Counted from the first letter of the stretch, positions 16,304 through 34,839 are shown. The stretch is DNA of 64,000 nucleotides from a bacterium (GCA_036504735.1 DASXUQ010000010.1:434001-498000); one strand, 5' to 3'. Notes: generated by a model from the letters alone, not told the origin. Made by a program: numbers and translations.

Positions 16304-16510
16304 CCGGAGTCTGGAGTGCCCCGTTATCGATTGCTTTTCTTTCAACTTGAACCTTAAGGTTGCCGGGTCAGTCCGCGGGAGGCGCGGAACGGGCTTGGCA
16401 ATCTTGCGTTTATTGACCGCGGGGTTTTCCCGGCGGTGACGACGGGTTTGACCGCCCCCTAAGGGCGGTTTGGCCGCCTATGGCCGTATACTAAATCAGG
16501 GAGATCAGCG
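16304..16510 (+). promoter_or_regulatory. rplL-rpoB intergenic attenuator region
   Basis: The 207-bp gap has no ORF. It holds a 6-bp hairpin TCCGCG-GGAGG-CGCGGA (16372-16388) and a 7-bp hairpin ACCGCCC-CCTAA-GGGCGGT (16451-16469) followed by a short T run. Such structures between rplL and rpoB usually attenuate or process the transcript so that polymerase is made in smaller amounts than stalk protein. A weak TTGCTT/TTAAGG pair at 16331-16359 could be an internal promoter. Confidence 0.5.
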
Positions 16511-20347
<3,837 letters not shown>

Positions 20348-20419
20348 TCCCGCAGCGTGACGTGCGCGCGGGATGACCGCGCGCGGTGTGGCCGGTGCAA
20401 TCCACAAGAGGAGACACAG

Positions 20420-24719
<4,300 letters not shown>

Positions 24720-24736
<17 letters not shown>

Positions 24737-24804
24737 AGCCTCTCTTTCGGTGTTAGAGTCCTTTCCTCGAATTAACAGTAGTTTAGAATGAAATAAGCTA
24801 CTGT
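24720..24804 (+). promoter_or_regulatory. Hairpins after rpoC
   Basis: AGAGGC/GCCTCT (24720-24743) overlaps the rpoC stop codon, and ACAGTAG/CTACTGT (24775-24804) forms a second stem. Neither has a good T-run, so they may be processing or stability elements rather than terminators. A new promoter follows at 24845. Confidence 0.3.
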
Positions 24805-24844
24805 AATGGTGTGGTCTGTCGCCGCAGATGACCTTGTGATGGCC

Positions 24845-24873
24845 TTGACAAAGTAAGGCAGAATCGTTTAATT
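24845..24873 (+). promoter_or_regulatory. Promoter of the str/S10 ribosomal operon
   Basis: TTGACA at 24845-24850 and TTAATT at 24868-24873 are spaced by 17 bp, with TTGTAAGT continuing downstream as at the purF promoter. It likely drives rpsL and a long ribosomal transcript. Confidence 0.7.
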
Positions 24874-24906
24874 TGTAAGTCTAAGCCGAAAAGGGGAATC
24901 ACTTCT

Positions 24907-25302
24907 TTGCCAACGGTTCAACAGCTAATCCGTCTGCGGCGCGAACCCGCCAAGTATAAAACGTCCGCACCTGCTTTATCCCGCTGCCCCCAGCGCCGGG
25001 GAGTCTGCACACGCGTCTACACCACCACGCCCAAGAAGCCGAATTCGGCCCTGCGCAAGGTTGCCCGTGTGAAGCTCACCAACGGCATGGTGGTCACGGC
25101 CTACATTCCGGGAGAAGGCCACAACCTGCAGGAGCACTCGATTGTGCTTATTCGCGGTGGCCGTGTTAAAGATCTGCCCGGAGTTCGTTATCACATCATC
25201 CGCGGTATTCTTGATGCCGCTGGCGTGGAAGGCCGCAAGCAGGGCCGTTCCAAGTACGGCACGAAGAAGAAGGCGGCAGTAGCAGCCAAGGGCAAGAAGT
25301 AG
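24907..25302 (+). CDS. rpsL: 30S ribosomal protein S12
   Basis: S12 sits at the decoding centre and controls accuracy. The 131-aa protein contains [12 protein letters not shown] and [13 protein letters not shown], the two loops altered in streptomycin-resistant mutants; both have the normal sensitive-type sequence. The start is TTG at 24907 with AAGGGG about 10 nt upstream. It opens the str operon with rpsG and fusA. Confidence 0.98.
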   Translation: MPTVQQLIRLRREPAKYKTSAPALSRCPQRRGVCTRVYTTTPKKPNSALRKVARVKLTNGMVVTAYIPGEGHNLQEHSIVLIRGGRVKDLPGVRYHIIRGILDAAGVEGRKQGRSKYGTKKKAAVAAKGKK

Positions 25303-25358
25303 GCTGCGTCGTTCACCCGCGCGTCCTTTCCACTATCTGATTCAATTCCCAGGCGAAT

Positions 25359-25829
25359 ATGTCCAGAAGAAAGCGATCCTTCAGGCGTGAAAGGCTGACC
25401 GACCCGAAGTACGGTTCGGCAGAAGTAGCGGCCTTCATCAACGGTCTGCTCCGCAGAGGCAAACGCTCGATTGCCGAGAACATCCTTTACGGCGCGTTGA
25501 ATATTATCGAAGAGAAGACGAAGAGCGATCCGCTTGAAGTCTTCATCAAGGCTATGAAGAGCGTAGCCCCGATCGTCGAGGTCAAGAGCCGCCGCGTCGG
25601 TGGATCCACCTATCAGGTGCCCATCGAAGTCCGGCCCAACCGCCGTCAGGCATTGGCCATCCGCTGGCTGATCAACTACGGGCGGGCGCGGGGTGAGAAG
25701 ACCATGGCCCAGAAACTCGCCAGCGAGTTCATGGCCGCCGCCAAAGGTGAAGGCTCCGCGATCAAGAAGCGTGACGACACGCACAAGATGGCTGAGGCCA
25801 ACAAGGCGTTTGCCCACTTCCGCTGGTAG
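25359..25829 (+). CDS. rpsG: 30S ribosomal protein S7
   Basis: S7 nucleates assembly of the small-subunit head. The 156-aa product begins MSRRKRSFRRERLTDPKYGS and contains the conserved VGGSTYQVPIEVRPNRRQALA and the C-terminal MAEANKAFAHFRW. Length is standard. It lies 56 bp after rpsL and about 108 bp before fusA. Confidence 0.98.
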   Translation: MSRRKRSFRRERLTDPKYGSAEVAAFINGLLRRGKRSIAENILYGALNIIEEKTKSDPLEVFIKAMKSVAPIVEVKSRRVGGSTYQVPIEVRPNRRQALAIRWLINYGRARGEKTMAQKLASEFMAAAKGEGSAIKKRDDTHKMAEANKAFAHFRW

Positions 25830-25937
25830 CCGCAGGCGTGACGCCTGCACCCGAGTCGCCTGCTCGGCGGCGCGGAATTTTTCAGGCGGCACAGAGTGGC
25901 TATGATTCGATTGTACGATAGATAGAGAAGAGATACG

Positions 25938-28064
25938 TTGACCGTCCCTAATACTCAGACGAAGAAGGCCAGTGGCAAGGGCCAGAAGGATGTTTCCAAC
26001 CGCCTGCCGCTGACCATGACCCGGAATATCGGCATCATGGCGCACATCGATGCCGGTAAGACGACCACGACGGAACGCATTCTCTTTTATACAGGCCGCC
26101 TGCACCGCATGGGCGAAGTGCACGAAGGCGGGGCGACGATGGACTGGATGGAGCAGGAAAAAGAGCGCGGCATCACGATTACCTCCGCCGCGACGACCTG
26201 CTACTGGAGAGACCATCGCGTCAACATCATTGACACCCCGGGCCATGTGGACTTCACCGTAGAAGTTGAGCGTTCCCTCCGCGTGCTGGATGGCGCCGTG
26301 GCCCTGTTCTGCGCCGTGGGCGGTGTGGAGCCGCAATCGGAAACCGTGTGGCGTCAGGCCGATCGGTATCATGTCCCCCGCATCTGTTTCGTCAACAAGA
26401 TGGACCGGGCGGGCGCGGACTTCTTCCGCGTCGTGGAGATGATCCGGACCCGCCTGCACGCGAATCCGGTGCCGGTGGCGATTCCGCTGGGCGCGGGCGA
26501 CATGTTCAACGGCGTCGTGGACCTGATCACGTTCAAGTCCATGATCTGGGTGGAAGAATCCCAGGGATTGCGCTACGAAGAGTTCGACGTGCCCAAGGAC
26601 ATTTGGGATGTCGCCCACCACTGGCGCGAAAAGCTGATCGAAGCCGTTTCCGATTACGATGATCATCTGATGGAAGCTTTTCTGAACGAAAAGCCCATCG
26701 CCCCCGAAGAGATCCGGGCGGCCCTTCGCAAGGCCACCATCGACATGAAGATCTTTCCGGTGCTGGTCGGATCATCTTTCAAGAATAAGGGTGTGCAGCC
26801 GCTGCTGGATGCGGTGGTAGATTATCTTCCTTCGCCGGTGGATGTAGGCGCGGTCACGGGAATCCATCCCAAGACCGAAGAGGAAGAGATTCGCGAAGCC
26901 GATCCGGAAGCCCCCTTTGCCGCGCTGGCGTTCAAGATCATGAACGATCCCTATGTCGGCAAGCTGACGTTCTTTAGAGTCTATTCGGGCCGCCTGCAGA
27001 CCGGGTCCATGGTGCTGAATGCGAACACCGGCAAGAAGGAGCGCATCGCGCGCCTGCTGCTGATGAGCGCCAACAAGCGCGAGGACGTGCAGGAAGTTTC
27101 CGCCGGCGATATCGCCGCCACGGTCGCGTTGCGCGCCGTGCGCACGGGCGACACGCTGTGCAACGAGCATCACCCGATCATGCTGGAGAAGATGGAGTTT
27201 CCGACTCCGGTCATCGAAGTCTCGATCGAGCCGAAGTCGAAAGCCGACCAGGACAAGATTTCCGATGCGCTCACCCGGCTGGCGGACGAAGACCCGACCT
27301 TCCGGGTTACGCAGAACGACGAGACGGGACAGACGATTATCGCCGGCATGGGCGAGCTGCACCTTGAAATTATTGTGGACCGCCTGTTGCGCGAGTTCAA
27401 GGTGGATGCGGTGGTCGGAAGACCGCAGGTGTCCTACAAAGAGTGCATTCGCAAGTCGGCGCATATCAACTACAAGTTCGCCAAACAGTCCGGCGGGCGC
27501 GGCCAATTCGCGCATGTGGTCCTTGACATAGAACCGGCGACACCCGGTGTGGGATTTGTCTTCGAGAACAAGATCATGGGCGGTGCGATTCCCAAGGAAT
27601 ACATCCCCGCGGTGCAGAAGGGTCTCGAAGAGGCGATGAAGACCGGCGTGCTGGCAGGGTATCCGCTGATGGATATCAAAGCCACGCTGGTGGACGGATC
27701 CTATCATGAAGTCGACTCGTCCGAACTGGCCTTCAAGATTTGCGCCAGCATGGCGCTGAAGGACGGAGTCCGTAAGGCCGATCCGGCGCTGATGGAACCG
27801 ATCATGAAGGTCGAAGCGGTCACGCCGGACACATACCTCGGCAATGTGGTGGGCGACATCAATTCGCGCCGCGGCCGGATTCAGGATATGCATCCGCGTT
27901 CCGATGGCCAGGTCGTCCATGCCCTGGTTCCGCTCTCTGAGATGTTTGGATATGCCACGTCGCTCCGGTCGCTGACCCAGGGACGCGCCATTTTCTCGAT
28001 GATGTTCGACCACTTCCAGGAAGTGCCGACCTCCGTTTCCGAAAAGATACTGGAAAAGAAATAA
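25938..28064 (+). CDS. fusA: Elongation factor G
   Basis: EF-G drives translocation and ribosome recycling with GTP. The 708-aa protein has the P-loop AHIDAGKT (35-42), switch [15 protein letters not shown] guanine recognition, and domain IV-V signatures ([17 protein letters not shown]). An N-terminal extension of about 26 residues ([15 protein letters not shown]...) comes before the usual start; it begins at a TTG and a later start is possible, though the ATG at residue 27 (26016) lacks a clear ribosome site. No tuf gene follows, unlike the enterobacterial str operon. Confidence 0.98.
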   Translation: MTVPNTQTKKASGKGQKDVSNRLPLTMTRNIGIMAHIDAGKTTTTERILFYTGRLHRMGEVHEGGATMDWMEQEKERGITITSAATTCYWRDHRVNIIDTPGHVDFTVEVERSLRVLDGAVALFCAVGGVEPQSETVWRQADRYHVPRICFVNKMDRAGADFFRVVEMIRTRLHANPVPVAIPLGAGDMFNGVVDLITFKSMIWVEESQGLRYEEFDVPKDIWDVAHHWREKLIEAVSDYDDHLMEAFLNEKPIAPEEIRAALRKATIDMKIFPVLVGSSFKNKGVQPLLDAVVDYLPSPVDVGAVTGIHPKTEEEEIREADPEAPFAALAFKIMNDPYVGKLTFFRVYSGRLQTGSMVLNANTGKKERIARLLLMSANKREDVQEVSAGDIAATVALRAVRTGDTLCNEHHPIMLEKMEFPTPVIEVSIEPKSKADQDKISDALTRLADEDPTFRVTQNDETGQTIIAGMGELHLEIIVDRLLREFKVDAVVGRPQVSYKECIRKSAHINYKFAKQSGGRGQFAHVVLDIEPATPGVGFVFENKIMGGAIPKEYIPAVQKGLEEAMKTGVLAGYPLMDIKATLVDGSYHEVDSSELAFKICASMALKDGVRKADPALMEPIMKVEAVTPDTYLGNVVGDINSRRGRIQDMHPRSDGQVVHALVPLSEMFGYATSLRSLTQGRAIFSMMFDHFQEVPTSVSEKILEKK

Positions 28065-28100
28065 CGAGCGCAGCGCGCGAGTTTACAACCGGTTTTCAAG

Positions 28101-28409
28101 GTGCAGAAAGGTTTCATACGCATTCGGCTGAAGTCTTACGATCATAATCTGATCGATAAGTCCACCGAAAAGATCATCCAGACCGCTAAGAGTACGGGCG
28201 CGGTAATCTCGGGCCCCATCCCCTTGCCGACGCGCCGTACCGTAGTCACGGTCAACCGCTCCCCTCACGTGGACAAGAAGTCCCGCGAGCAGTTCGAGAC
28301 CCGCGTTCATAAGCGGCTCATTGACATTCTCAACTCGACCCCCAAGACCGTGGACGCTCTGATTCGTATCGAGCTTCCTGCCGGTGTAGACATCGAAATC
28401 AAGACATGA
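28101..28409 (+). CDS. rpsJ: 30S ribosomal protein S10 (NusE)
   Basis: The 102-aa product carries [14 protein letters not shown] and [11 protein letters not shown], typical of S10, which also acts in antitermination with NusB. Start is GTG at 28101. Its stop overlaps the rplC start by 4 nt (ATGA), so translation is coupled. The gene follows fusA by 36 bp, joining the str and S10 operons. Confidence 0.98.
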   Translation: MQKGFIRIRLKSYDHNLIDKSTEKIIQTAKSTGAVISGPIPLPTRRTVVTVNRSPHVDKKSREQFETRVHKRLIDILNSTPKTVDALIRIELPAGVDIEIKT

Positions 28410-29023
28410 TCGGACTCATCGGAAGAAAAGTGGGCATGACCCGCGTCTTTGACGCCAAGGGGAACGTTACCCCCGTTACCGTCATCGAACTCGGCCCCAA
28501 TCAGATCACCAACCTTCGCACCCTGGACAAGAACGGGTACGTGGCCACCTGTCTCGGCTTCGAACAGAAGCGGGATAAGCTGGTGCGCAAGCCGCAGAAG
28601 GGGCACTATGCGAAACTTGGGATCACCGCGCCGCGCGTGGAAAAAGAGTTGCGCGAAATGGAACTCGAAGGCAAGCGCGTCGGAGACAGCGTGAAGTGCG
28701 ACCTGTTCACCGTGGGCGACCTCGTCAAGGTGACGGGTGTGTCCAAGGGTAAGGGCTATGCGGGCGTCATCAAGCGCCATCATTTCTCCGGCCCGGTGTC
28801 CACGCACGGTACGCACGAGTTTTTCCGGCACGGTGGCGCCATCGGTGCGCACACCTTTCCCGGCCGCGTATGGAAAGACATGCGTATGGCTGGCCGCATG
28901 GGGCATGACAATGTCACCGTGCGTAACCTTAAGGTCGTCCGTGTGGACGTGGACGCCAATTTGATCATGATCAAGGGTGCCGTCCCCGGCCCGAACCAAG
29001 GGCTTGTCGTAGTCCTAAAGTAA
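28406..29023 (+). CDS. rplC: 50S ribosomal protein L3
   Basis: L3 starts large-subunit assembly and reaches the peptidyl transferase centre. The 205-aa protein begins [16 protein letters not shown] and contains the central loop [25 protein letters not shown]. It overlaps rpsJ by 4 nt and rplD by 1 nt. Confidence 0.98.
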   Translation: MIGLIGRKVGMTRVFDAKGNVTPVTVIELGPNQITNLRTLDKNGYVATCLGFEQKRDKLVRKPQKGHYAKLGITAPRVEKELREMELEGKRVGDSVKCDLFTVGDLVKVTGVSKGKGYAGVIKRHHFSGPVSTHGTHEFFRHGGAIGAHTFPGRVWKDMRMAGRMGHDNVTVRNLKVVRVDVDANLIMIKGAVPGPNQGLVVVLK

Positions 29024-29688
29024 TGAAAGTCGCCATGCAACTGCCTGTATATAAGCGAGACGGCTCGAAGACCCCGGAGACCGTGGAAATCCCGGATGTG
29101 CTGGTTCACGGCACCGCCGAGACCCCGTTCGAGCCGAACGACCACGCCATCTGGCTGGCTGTGCGCAGCGAAGAAGCCGCGCAGCGCCAGGGCACGGCCG
29201 CTACGAAGAACCGCAAGATCGTGCGTGGCGGCGGCCGCAAGCCCTTCAAGCAGAAGGGAACCGGCAACGCCCGTCAGGGTACCATTCGTTCGCCCCTCAA
29301 TCCCGGTGGCGGCACCATTTTCGGACCGCAGCCCCACCTGTACCACGTCAAGCTGACGGACAAGCTCCGCAAGCTGGCGCGCCGCAGCGCCTTCGTGTAC
29401 AAAGTGCAGGAAGAGAAGATCCGCGTGGTCGAAGACTTCAGTCTGGACGCACCGCGCACCCGGGACATCGCCGGCGTGTTCAACGCGCTGGGCTTGGGCA
29501 AGGAAAAGGTCCTGCTGCTCACTCCCGATTTCGATCTCACGCTGGCCAAGAGCGTGCGCAACCTGAAGTACGCCGTGTCCCAGAAGGCGGAAGCCGCCTC
29601 GACGCGCGAACTGATGGATTGCACGGCGATCCTGGTTCAGAAGAGCGCGCTGCCTAAACTTGTGAAGGTGCTCGACCATGCTGCATAA
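29023..29688 (+). CDS. rplD: 50S ribosomal protein L4
   Basis: L4 lines the exit tunnel through its extended loop (GGGRKPFKQKGTGNARQGTI, about 65-86). The 221-aa length is normal, with the C-terminal domain LTPDFDLTLAKSVRNL. In enterobacteria L4 represses the S10 operon; no leader for that is visible because rpsJ follows fusA closely. It overlaps rplW by 11 nt. Confidence 0.97.
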   Translation: MKVAMQLPVYKRDGSKTPETVEIPDVLVHGTAETPFEPNDHAIWLAVRSEEAAQRQGTAATKNRKIVRGGGRKPFKQKGTGNARQGTIRSPLNPGGGTIFGPQPHLYHVKLTDKLRKLARRSAFVYKVQEEKIRVVEDFSLDAPRTRDIAGVFNALGLGKEKVLLLTPDFDLTLAKSVRNLKYAVSQKAEAASTRELMDCTAILVQKSALPKLVKVLDHAA

Positions 29689-29968
29689 GAGATCCGTTCT
29701 GCGCAAGCCGCTGCTCACGGAGAAAGTGGCCCAGATCCAGGACAAGCACAACCAGTACGCCTTCATGGTGGATCCCGACGCCAACAAGGTCGAGATCAAG
29801 CGCGCCGTCGAACTGAAGTACTCCGTGACCGTCAAGGAAGTCAACACGATGTGCGTGCGCGGAAAGATGAAGCGACTTGGCCGGTTTGAAGGCAAGCGGG
29901 CCGATTGGAAGAAGGCCATTGTCACGCTGAAGGCCGGTGACAGTATCGAGTTGGCCCAGAACGTATAG
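29678..29968 (+). CDS. rplW: 50S ribosomal protein L23
   Basis: L23 lies at the tunnel exit and docks trigger factor and SRP. The 96-aa protein has [20 protein letters not shown] and the [20 protein letters not shown] loop of the family. It overlaps the end of rplD, so the two are translationally coupled. Confidence 0.97.
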   Translation: MLHKRSVLRKPLLTEKVAQIQDKHNQYAFMVDPDANKVEIKRAVELKYSVTVKEVNTMCVRGKMKRLGRFEGKRADWKKAIVTLKAGDSIELAQNV

Positions 29969-29993
29969 CCGAAGATTTGCGAGCGTTTCACAT

Positions 29994-30836
29994 ATGCCTG
30001 TAAAGAAGTTCAGACCCCTTACCCCAAGTCAGCGTTTCCGCACCGTTCTGGTACGGACCGACTTGTCGAAGGAAAAGCCCGAGAAGAGCCTGCTGACTCC
30101 GCTGCCCCACAGCGGCGGCCGCAACAATAACGGGCGAGCGACCAACATCAATACCGGTGGCGGCCATAAGCGGTTCTATCGCATTATTGATTTCCGCCGC
30201 GACAAGTTTGATATCCCGGCCAAGGTCGCGCGGCTCGAATACGATCCGAACCGCAGCGCCAACATCGCCCTGTTGTTCTACGCCGACGGCGAAAAGCGTT
30301 ACATCCTCGCGCCCGACGGGCTGCGGGTGGGTGACACGATCACCTCGTCGCGCACCGTGACGGACATTCGCGTGGGCAACGCGATGCCGTTGGCGAGAAT
30401 CCCCCTCGGGTCCTTCGTCCACAACGTGGAAATGAGGGTCGGCAAGGGCGGACAGATCGCGCGCTCGGCGGGAACCAGCATTCAGGTCATGTCGGTCGAT
30501 ACGAACTACGCGCTGCTTAAGCTGCCTTCGGGGGAAGTGCGCAAGGTTCCGGTGCAGTGTCTGGCCACGGTGGGCCAGGTGGGCAACCTCGACCATGAAA
30601 AGATTTCGTCGGGCAAGGCCGGCCGCACCCGCTGGCTGGGCCGCCGCCCCCATAACCGCGCCGTGGCGAAGAACCCGGTGGACCACCCGATGGGTGGTGG
30701 TGAAGGCAAGAGTTCAGGCGGTCGCCATCCCTGCACGCCGTGGGGTAAGCCGACCAAGGGTTACAAGACGCGCAATCCGCGCAAGCTGTCGAGCAAGTTG
30801 ATTGTTCGCCGCCGCAACGTTCAGACGAGAGGATAA
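29994..30836 (+). CDS. rplB: 50S ribosomal protein L2
   Basis: The ATG at 29994 gives [15 protein letters not shown], the normal L2 start; the open frame to 29937 overlaps rplW and is not needed. The 280-aa protein has the [19 protein letters not shown] segment and the C-terminal [20 protein letters not shown] loop whose histidine lies near the peptidyl transferase centre. Confidence 0.98.
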   Translation: MPVKKFRPLTPSQRFRTVLVRTDLSKEKPEKSLLTPLPHSGGRNNNGRATNINTGGGHKRFYRIIDFRRDKFDIPAKVARLEYDPNRSANIALLFYADGEKRYILAPDGLRVGDTITSSRTVTDIRVGNAMPLARIPLGSFVHNVEMRVGKGGQIARSAGTSIQVMSVDTNYALLKLPSGEVRKVPVQCLATVGQVGNLDHEKISSGKAGRTRWLGRRPHNRAVAKNPVDHPMGGGEGKSSGGRHPCTPWGKPTKGYKTRNPRKLSSKLIVRRRNVQTRG

Positions 30837-30842
30837 TTCTCC

Positions 30843-31130
30843 ATGGCACGATCTCTGAAGAAGGGGCCGTTCATTGACCCCAGACTGGAAGGGAGAATTC
30901 TGAAGATGAACGATGCGCACGAGAAGAAAGTGCTCAAGACGTGGTCGCGTCGTTCGATGATTTCGCCGGATTTTGTCGGCCACACGCTGGCCGTGCATAA
31001 CGGCAAGAAGTTCTTGCCCGTGTATATCACGGAAAATATGGTCGGGCATAAGCTCGGCGAATTCGCCCCGACACGGACATTCAAGGGCCACACGGCCAAA
31101 AAAGCCGAAAAAACGGTCGCCAAGAAGTAG
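30843..31130 (+). CDS. rpsS: 30S ribosomal protein S19
   Basis: The 95-aa product begins [15 protein letters not shown] and contains [24 protein letters not shown], the S19 signature. It binds the 16S rRNA head beside S13. It starts 6 bp after rplB and ends 8 bp before rplV. Confidence 0.98.
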   Translation: MARSLKKGPFIDPRLEGRILKMNDAHEKKVLKTWSRRSMISPDFVGHTLAVHNGKKFLPVYITENMVGHKLGEFAPTRTFKGHTAKKAEKTVAKK

Positions 31131-31138
31131 GAAGAGTC

Positions 31139-31615
31139 ATGGAATCGCGCTGTGTGGCAAGATGGATTCGGATCTCCCCGCGTAAAATGCGCCTGGTGGC
31201 GGATATGGTTCGCGGCAAGACGGTCAACGAAGCTATCGGCCTGTTGAAATTCACGCCCCGTTCGGGCGCACGACCGACGCTGAAAGCGATTCAGTCGGCG
31301 GTGGCCAACATCGTCAACCGCGAGGACGCGCACGATGTGAACCCCGACGCACTGGTGGTCAAGACGATCTTTGTGGACGAAGGCCCGACGTACAAGCGCT
31401 TCTTACCGCGCGCCATGGGCCGGGCCACACCGCTGCGCAAGCGGTCGAGCCACCTGACGGTGGACGTGGCCATTCCTCAAATCAAGGGTACCGCCGTCGA
31501 AGCGAAGCCCGTCGAAGAGCCGAAAGAAAAGAAGCGCGTGTTCGGGCGCAAGCCCGCTCCCGCCGCCAAGAAGGCCGCACCGAAGCGTTCTCCTAAAACG
31601 AAGAAGACGGAATAA
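31139..31615 (+). CDS. rplV: 50S ribosomal protein L22 with C-terminal tail
   Basis: L22 contributes a beta hairpin to the exit tunnel. The core (about 1-112) has WIRISPRKMRLVADMVRGK and the loop RAMGRATPLRKRSSHLTV. At 158 aa it exceeds the usual 110 or so by a Lys/Ala/Pro tail (KPVEEPKEKKRVFGRKPAP onward), probably disordered and solvent-exposed. Confidence 0.97.
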   Translation: MESRCVARWIRISPRKMRLVADMVRGKTVNEAIGLLKFTPRSGARPTLKAIQSAVANIVNREDAHDVNPDALVVKTIFVDEGPTYKRFLPRAMGRATPLRKRSSHLTVDVAIPQIKGTAVEAKPVEEPKEKKRVFGRKPAPAAKKAAPKRSPKTKKTE

Positions 31616-31618
31616 CCT

Positions 31619-32392
31619 GTGGGTCAGAAAGTTCAACCGGTTGGCATGCGTCTGGGAATCATCCGCACGTGGAACAGTGCCTGGTTCGATGAACGCAACT
31701 TCGCCGACAAACTGCATGAAGATCTGTATCTCCGCAAGTACCTCACACAGCGTCTGAAGGGCGCCGGGGTGGCCGGGATCCAAATCGAGCGCACTCCCAA
31801 GCAGCTCACGCTGACCATCCGCACCGCGCGGCCCGGCATCGTGATCGGCCGCAAGGGCGCGGAAGTGGACAAGCTCAAGGCGGAGCTTCGGAATCTTACC
31901 AGCCGCGACGTGCAGGTCAATATCTTTGAGATCAAGCGTCCGGAACTGGAAGCCAAGCTGGTGGCCGACATGATCGCCCAGCAGCTCGAAGGCCGCGTGT
32001 CGTTCCGCCGCGCGATGAAGAAGGCGATGCAGACGACCATGCGCATGGGCGCAGAAGGCGTGAAGGTGTTGTGCTCGGGGTGCCTCGGCGGCGCGGAAAT
32101 GTCCCGCCAGGAAGGCTACCGCGAAGGCCGCGTGCCGCTGCACACCCTGCGGGCCGATATCGACTACGCGTTGTCCGTGGCGAAGACCGCCTACGGCACC
32201 ATCGGCGTCAAGGTCTGGATCTGCAAGGGTGAAGTGATCGGCAAGAACGTACTGGCCGGCGGTCAGATCCGTCCGCGGGACCAGCGTGAACGCGAAGTCC
32301 GTCCGGAACGGTCCGACCGCCCGGAGCGCGGGGATCGTGACCGGGATCGCGATAGAGACAGGGATCGTGACCGCGGCGAACGGACGAGATAA
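31619..32392 (+). CDS. rpsC: 30S ribosomal protein S3 with Arg-Asp repeat tail
   Basis: S3 is part of the mRNA entry helicase. The KH domain ([21 protein letters not shown]) and the C-terminal S3 domain ([33 protein letters not shown]) are complete. From about residue 215 the 257-aa protein continues with a highly charged tail ending in [18 protein letters not shown]. The start is GTG at 31619, three bases after the rplV stop. Confidence 0.97.
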   Translation: MGQKVQPVGMRLGIIRTWNSAWFDERNFADKLHEDLYLRKYLTQRLKGAGVAGIQIERTPKQLTLTIRTARPGIVIGRKGAEVDKLKAELRNLTSRDVQVNIFEIKRPELEAKLVADMIAQQLEGRVSFRRAMKKAMQTTMRMGAEGVKVLCSGCLGGAEMSRQEGYREGRVPLHTLRADIDYALSVAKTAYGTIGVKVWICKGEVIGKNVLAGGQIRPRDQREREVRPERSDRPERGDRDRDRDRDRDRDRGERTR

Positions 32393-32403
32393 TCTAAACG
32401 ACC

Positions 32404-32823
32404 ATGCTTACACCGAAAAGACTGAAATACCGCAAGCAGCAGCGCGGACGCCGCAAAGGGTATGATTACTGCGGGGCGGACGTGGCCTTCGGCGAATACG
32501 GACTCAAGGCGATGGGTGACTGCTGGATGACCTCGCGGCAGATCGAGGCGGCCCGTGTGGCGCTCACGCGTCACGTCAAGCGCGGCGGCAAGATCTGGAT
32601 CCGCGTGTTCCCCGACAAACCCGTCAGCAAGAAGCCGCTCGAAACCCGCCAGGGAAAGGGCAAGGGCCCGGTGGATTTCTACGGCGCGATCATTCGTCCG
32701 GGACGCATTCTGTTTGAAATTGAGGGCGTGGATGCCGCCACGGCTCGCGAGGCCATGCGTCTGGCGGCACAGAAGCTGCCGATCAAGACGAAGTTCGTTG
32801 AGCGCGACGTCACGCACACGTAA
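32404..32823 (+). CDS. rplP: 50S ribosomal protein L16
   Basis: The 139-aa protein begins [19 protein letters not shown] and has [20 protein letters not shown] near residue 80, which contacts the A-site tRNA elbow. Length is normal. It lies between rpsC and rpmC in the canonical order. Confidence 0.98.
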   Translation: MLTPKRLKYRKQQRGRRKGYDYCGADVAFGEYGLKAMGDCWMTSRQIEAARVALTRHVKRGGKIWIRVFPDKPVSKKPLETRQGKGKGPVDFYGAIIRPGRILFEIEGVDAATAREAMRLAAQKLPIKTKFVERDVTHT

Positions 32824-32839
32824 GGAATAGAGACAACTC

Positions 32840-33085
32840 ATGGCTAAGAGCAGTAGTGCAGGACCGCTGAAAATGACCGAGCTGAAGGAACTCCCCTTGT
32901 TGGACCTTCAGAACCGGCTGAAAGAGTGGGAAGAGAATCTTGAGACTCTCCGCTTTCAACTGGACTCGGGCCAGCTTCCGAATACGGCGCGCGTGCGTCA
33001 GATACGTCGCGACATCGGGCGGCTCAAGACCGTCATTCACGAGTGCGAGCTGGGCCTTCGCAAACCCAAAGGGATTTCGGCATGA
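32840..33085 (+). CDS. rpmC: 50S ribosomal protein L29
   Basis: The 81-aa protein is a two-helix ribosomal protein at the tunnel exit, recognised by [26 protein letters not shown] and by [17 protein letters not shown]. It is 10-15 residues longer than most family members because of [11 protein letters not shown] at the start and a short basic end. Its stop overlaps the rpsQ start. Confidence 0.95.
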   Translation: MAKSSSAGPLKMTELKELPLLDLQNRLKEWEENLETLRFQLDSGQLPNTARVRQIRRDIGRLKTVIHECELGLRKPKGISA

Positions 33086-33369
33086 TGGATACTTCCGTGG
33101 CGTCCCCCACAGCGGCGGACCGTGGATTGCGTAAGACTCGGGTGGGCAAGGTCGTGTCCAACAAGATGGACAAGACCATCGTGGTCGTCGTTGAACGCCG
33201 CGTGAAGGACCCGCTCTATCAGAAATATGTCAAGCGGACCCGTAAGTTCATGGCTCACGACGAGAAGAACGAGTGTGAGATCGGGGACCGTGTCCGGATT
33301 ATGGAGACCCGCCCGCTTTCCGCGCGGAAGAACTGGCGGCTGGTCCAGGTCATCGAAAAGAGAAAATAG
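33082..33369 (+). CDS. rpsQ: 30S ribosomal protein S17
   Basis: The ATG at 33082 overlaps the rpmC stop (ATGA). The frame is open to 33043 but inside rpmC. The 95-aa product has [20 protein letters not shown] and [20 protein letters not shown], the S17 OB-fold signature. About 15 residues precede the usual start. Confidence 0.96.
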   Translation: MMDTSVASPTAADRGLRKTRVGKVVSNKMDKTIVVVVERRVKDPLYQKYVKRTRKFMAHDEKNECEIGDRVRIMETRPLSARKNWRLVQVIEKRK

Positions 33370-33375
33370 CCGCTC

Positions 33376-33744
33376 ATGATTCAGGAATTCTCGATACTGA
33401 CCGTTGCGGACAACACCGGCGCCAAGAAGGCCCGCTGCTTCCGCGTGTATGGCGGCACGGGCCGTCGCATCGCATCGGTGGGCGACATCATCATGGTCTC
33501 CATCCGCAGCGCGATCCCCAATGGTTCCGTGAAAAAGGGCGAGACCTCGCGGGCCGTGGTTGTGCGCACAAAGAAGGAAGTCCGCCGCAAGGACGGGTCC
33601 TACATCCGCTTCGACGAGAACGCGGTGGTGCTGATTGACAAGGAAAACGAGCCGCGCGGCACGCGTATTTTTGGCCCGGTCGCCCGGGAGCTGCGCGAGA
33701 AGCAGTTCATGAAGATCATTTCCCTCGCGCCCGAAGTCGTCTGA
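33376..33744 (+). CDS. rplN: 50S ribosomal protein L14
   Basis: The 122-aa protein matches L14 from [20 protein letters not shown] to the C-terminal [16 protein letters not shown]. It sits at the subunit interface and contacts h14 of 16S rRNA. Length is exactly typical. Confidence 0.98.
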   Translation: MIQEFSILTVADNTGAKKARCFRVYGGTGRRIASVGDIIMVSIRSAIPNGSVKKGETSRAVVVRTKKEVRRKDGSYIRFDENAVVLIDKENEPRGTRIFGPVARELREKQFMKIISLAPEVV

Positions 33745-33785
33745 CCGGACCGCGTTCACTACACTGAGAATAGCAAGAGGCGAGT

Positions 33786-34127
33786 ATGTCCGCCCATATG
33801 AAGATTAAGAAGAATGACCTCGTGGTGGTGATTGCCGGCAATGGCCGCGGCAAGCGCGGGAAAGTCCTGAAGGTTTTTCCCGAAAAGCAGCGCGTGGTTA
33901 TCGAAGGGGTCAACTTTATCAAACGGCACCAGCGTCCGACGCAGACCCGTCCCCAGGGCGGCATCGTCACGCGCGAAGGCGCCATCCATGTGTCCAACGT
34001 CATGCTGCTGGATCCCAAGTCCGGCAAGCCGACCCGTGTAGGCCGCAAGGTCCTGACCGGCGGGGATAAGGCTCAGCGTGTGCGGTTCGCCAAAGTTTCA
34101 AACGAGATGATCCACGATGAGCGCTGA
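33786..34127 (+). CDS. rplX: 50S ribosomal protein L24
   Basis: The 113-aa product has the KOW motif [21 protein letters not shown] followed by VIVEGVNF-type strand ([15 protein letters not shown]). The common GKDKGK sequence is replaced by GNGRGK. It is one of the assembly initiators of the large subunit. Its end overlaps rplE by 11 nt. Confidence 0.97.
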   Translation: MSAHMKIKKNDLVVVIAGNGRGKRGKVLKVFPEKQRVVIEGVNFIKRHQRPTQTRPQGGIVTREGAIHVSNVMLLDPKSGKPTRVGRKVLTGGDKAQRVRFAKVSNEMIHDER

Positions 34128-34839
34128 ACAAGCTAAATCTGCTGCAAAGCCCGCCGGCGGCAAGCCGGCCAAGGGTGCACCGCCCGCAGGGGGAAAGAAG
34201 GGCGGCAAGGAAGCGAAGGGGCAGCAGCCCTTAGCCGGAGCGCGCCCCAAACTTCCCGCCGGTTATATCGCGCGGATGCAGACCCATTACGGCGAGAAGG
34301 TCGTTCCTGCCCTGCAGAAGCGGTTCCAGTTCAAGAACCCGATGGAAGTGCCCCGCCTGGTCAAGATCGTCGTCAACGTCGGCGTCGGCGAAGCGGTCAC
34401 CAATCCGCGGCTGATCGACGGCGTGGTCAAGGAACTGTCCCTGATCACCGGCCAGCGTCCCGCGATTTCCAAGGCCCGCAAATCGATCTCGAATTTCAAG
34501 CTACGTGAAGGCATGCCCATCGGCGTGTTCGTCACCATGCGCAAGACGCAGATGTGGGAGTTTCTGGATCGCCTGATTTCGCTGGCGACGCCCCGCATCC
34601 GTGACTTCCGCGGCCTGCCCGACAAGGGTTTCGACGGGCGCGGCAACTACACGGTCGGCTTGAAAGAACAGATCATCTTTCCGGAAATTGACCTCGACTC
34701 GGTCGAGAAGATTCGCGGCATGGATATCACCTTCGTGACCACCGCCAAGAATGACGTGGAAGCCTACGAGCTGCTGAAGGAGCTGGGTCTTCCGATGCGC
34801 AAAAGAGAACCCAAAGCTCAGGCCGCAGTCGCTGCCTGA
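34117..34839 (+). CDS. rplE: 50S ribosomal protein L5 with N-terminal extension
   Basis: L5 binds 5S rRNA. The family core starts near residue 50 ([19 protein letters not shown]) and runs through [21 protein letters not shown] and [18 protein letters not shown]. Before it lie about 45 residues rich in Ala, Lys, Gly and Pro ([20 protein letters not shown]). The extension overlaps the rplX end, so coupling supports the early start. Confidence 0.96.
   Translation: MSAEQAKSAAKPAGGKPAKGAPPAGGKKGGKEAKGQQPLAGARPKLPAGYIARMQTHYGEKVVPALQKRFQFKNPMEVPRLVKIVVNVGVGEAVTNPRLIDGVVKELSLITGQRPAISKARKSISNFKLREGMPIGVFVTMRKTQMWEFLDRLISLATPRIRDFRGLPDKGFDGRGNYTVGLKEQIIFPEIDLDSVEKIRGMDITFVTTAKNDVEAYELLKELGLPMRKREPKAQAAVAA

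Noticed and set aside
20357-20419. Upstream extension of rpoC
   Set aside because: The GTG at 20357 has no ribosome site and the extra residues are not family-like; the ATG at 20420 has a strong AGGAGA.
32330-32392. The rpsC tail DNA as a CRISPR or satellite repeat
   Set aside because: It is an in-frame codon repeat for Arg-Asp inside rpsC, with no spacer structure.
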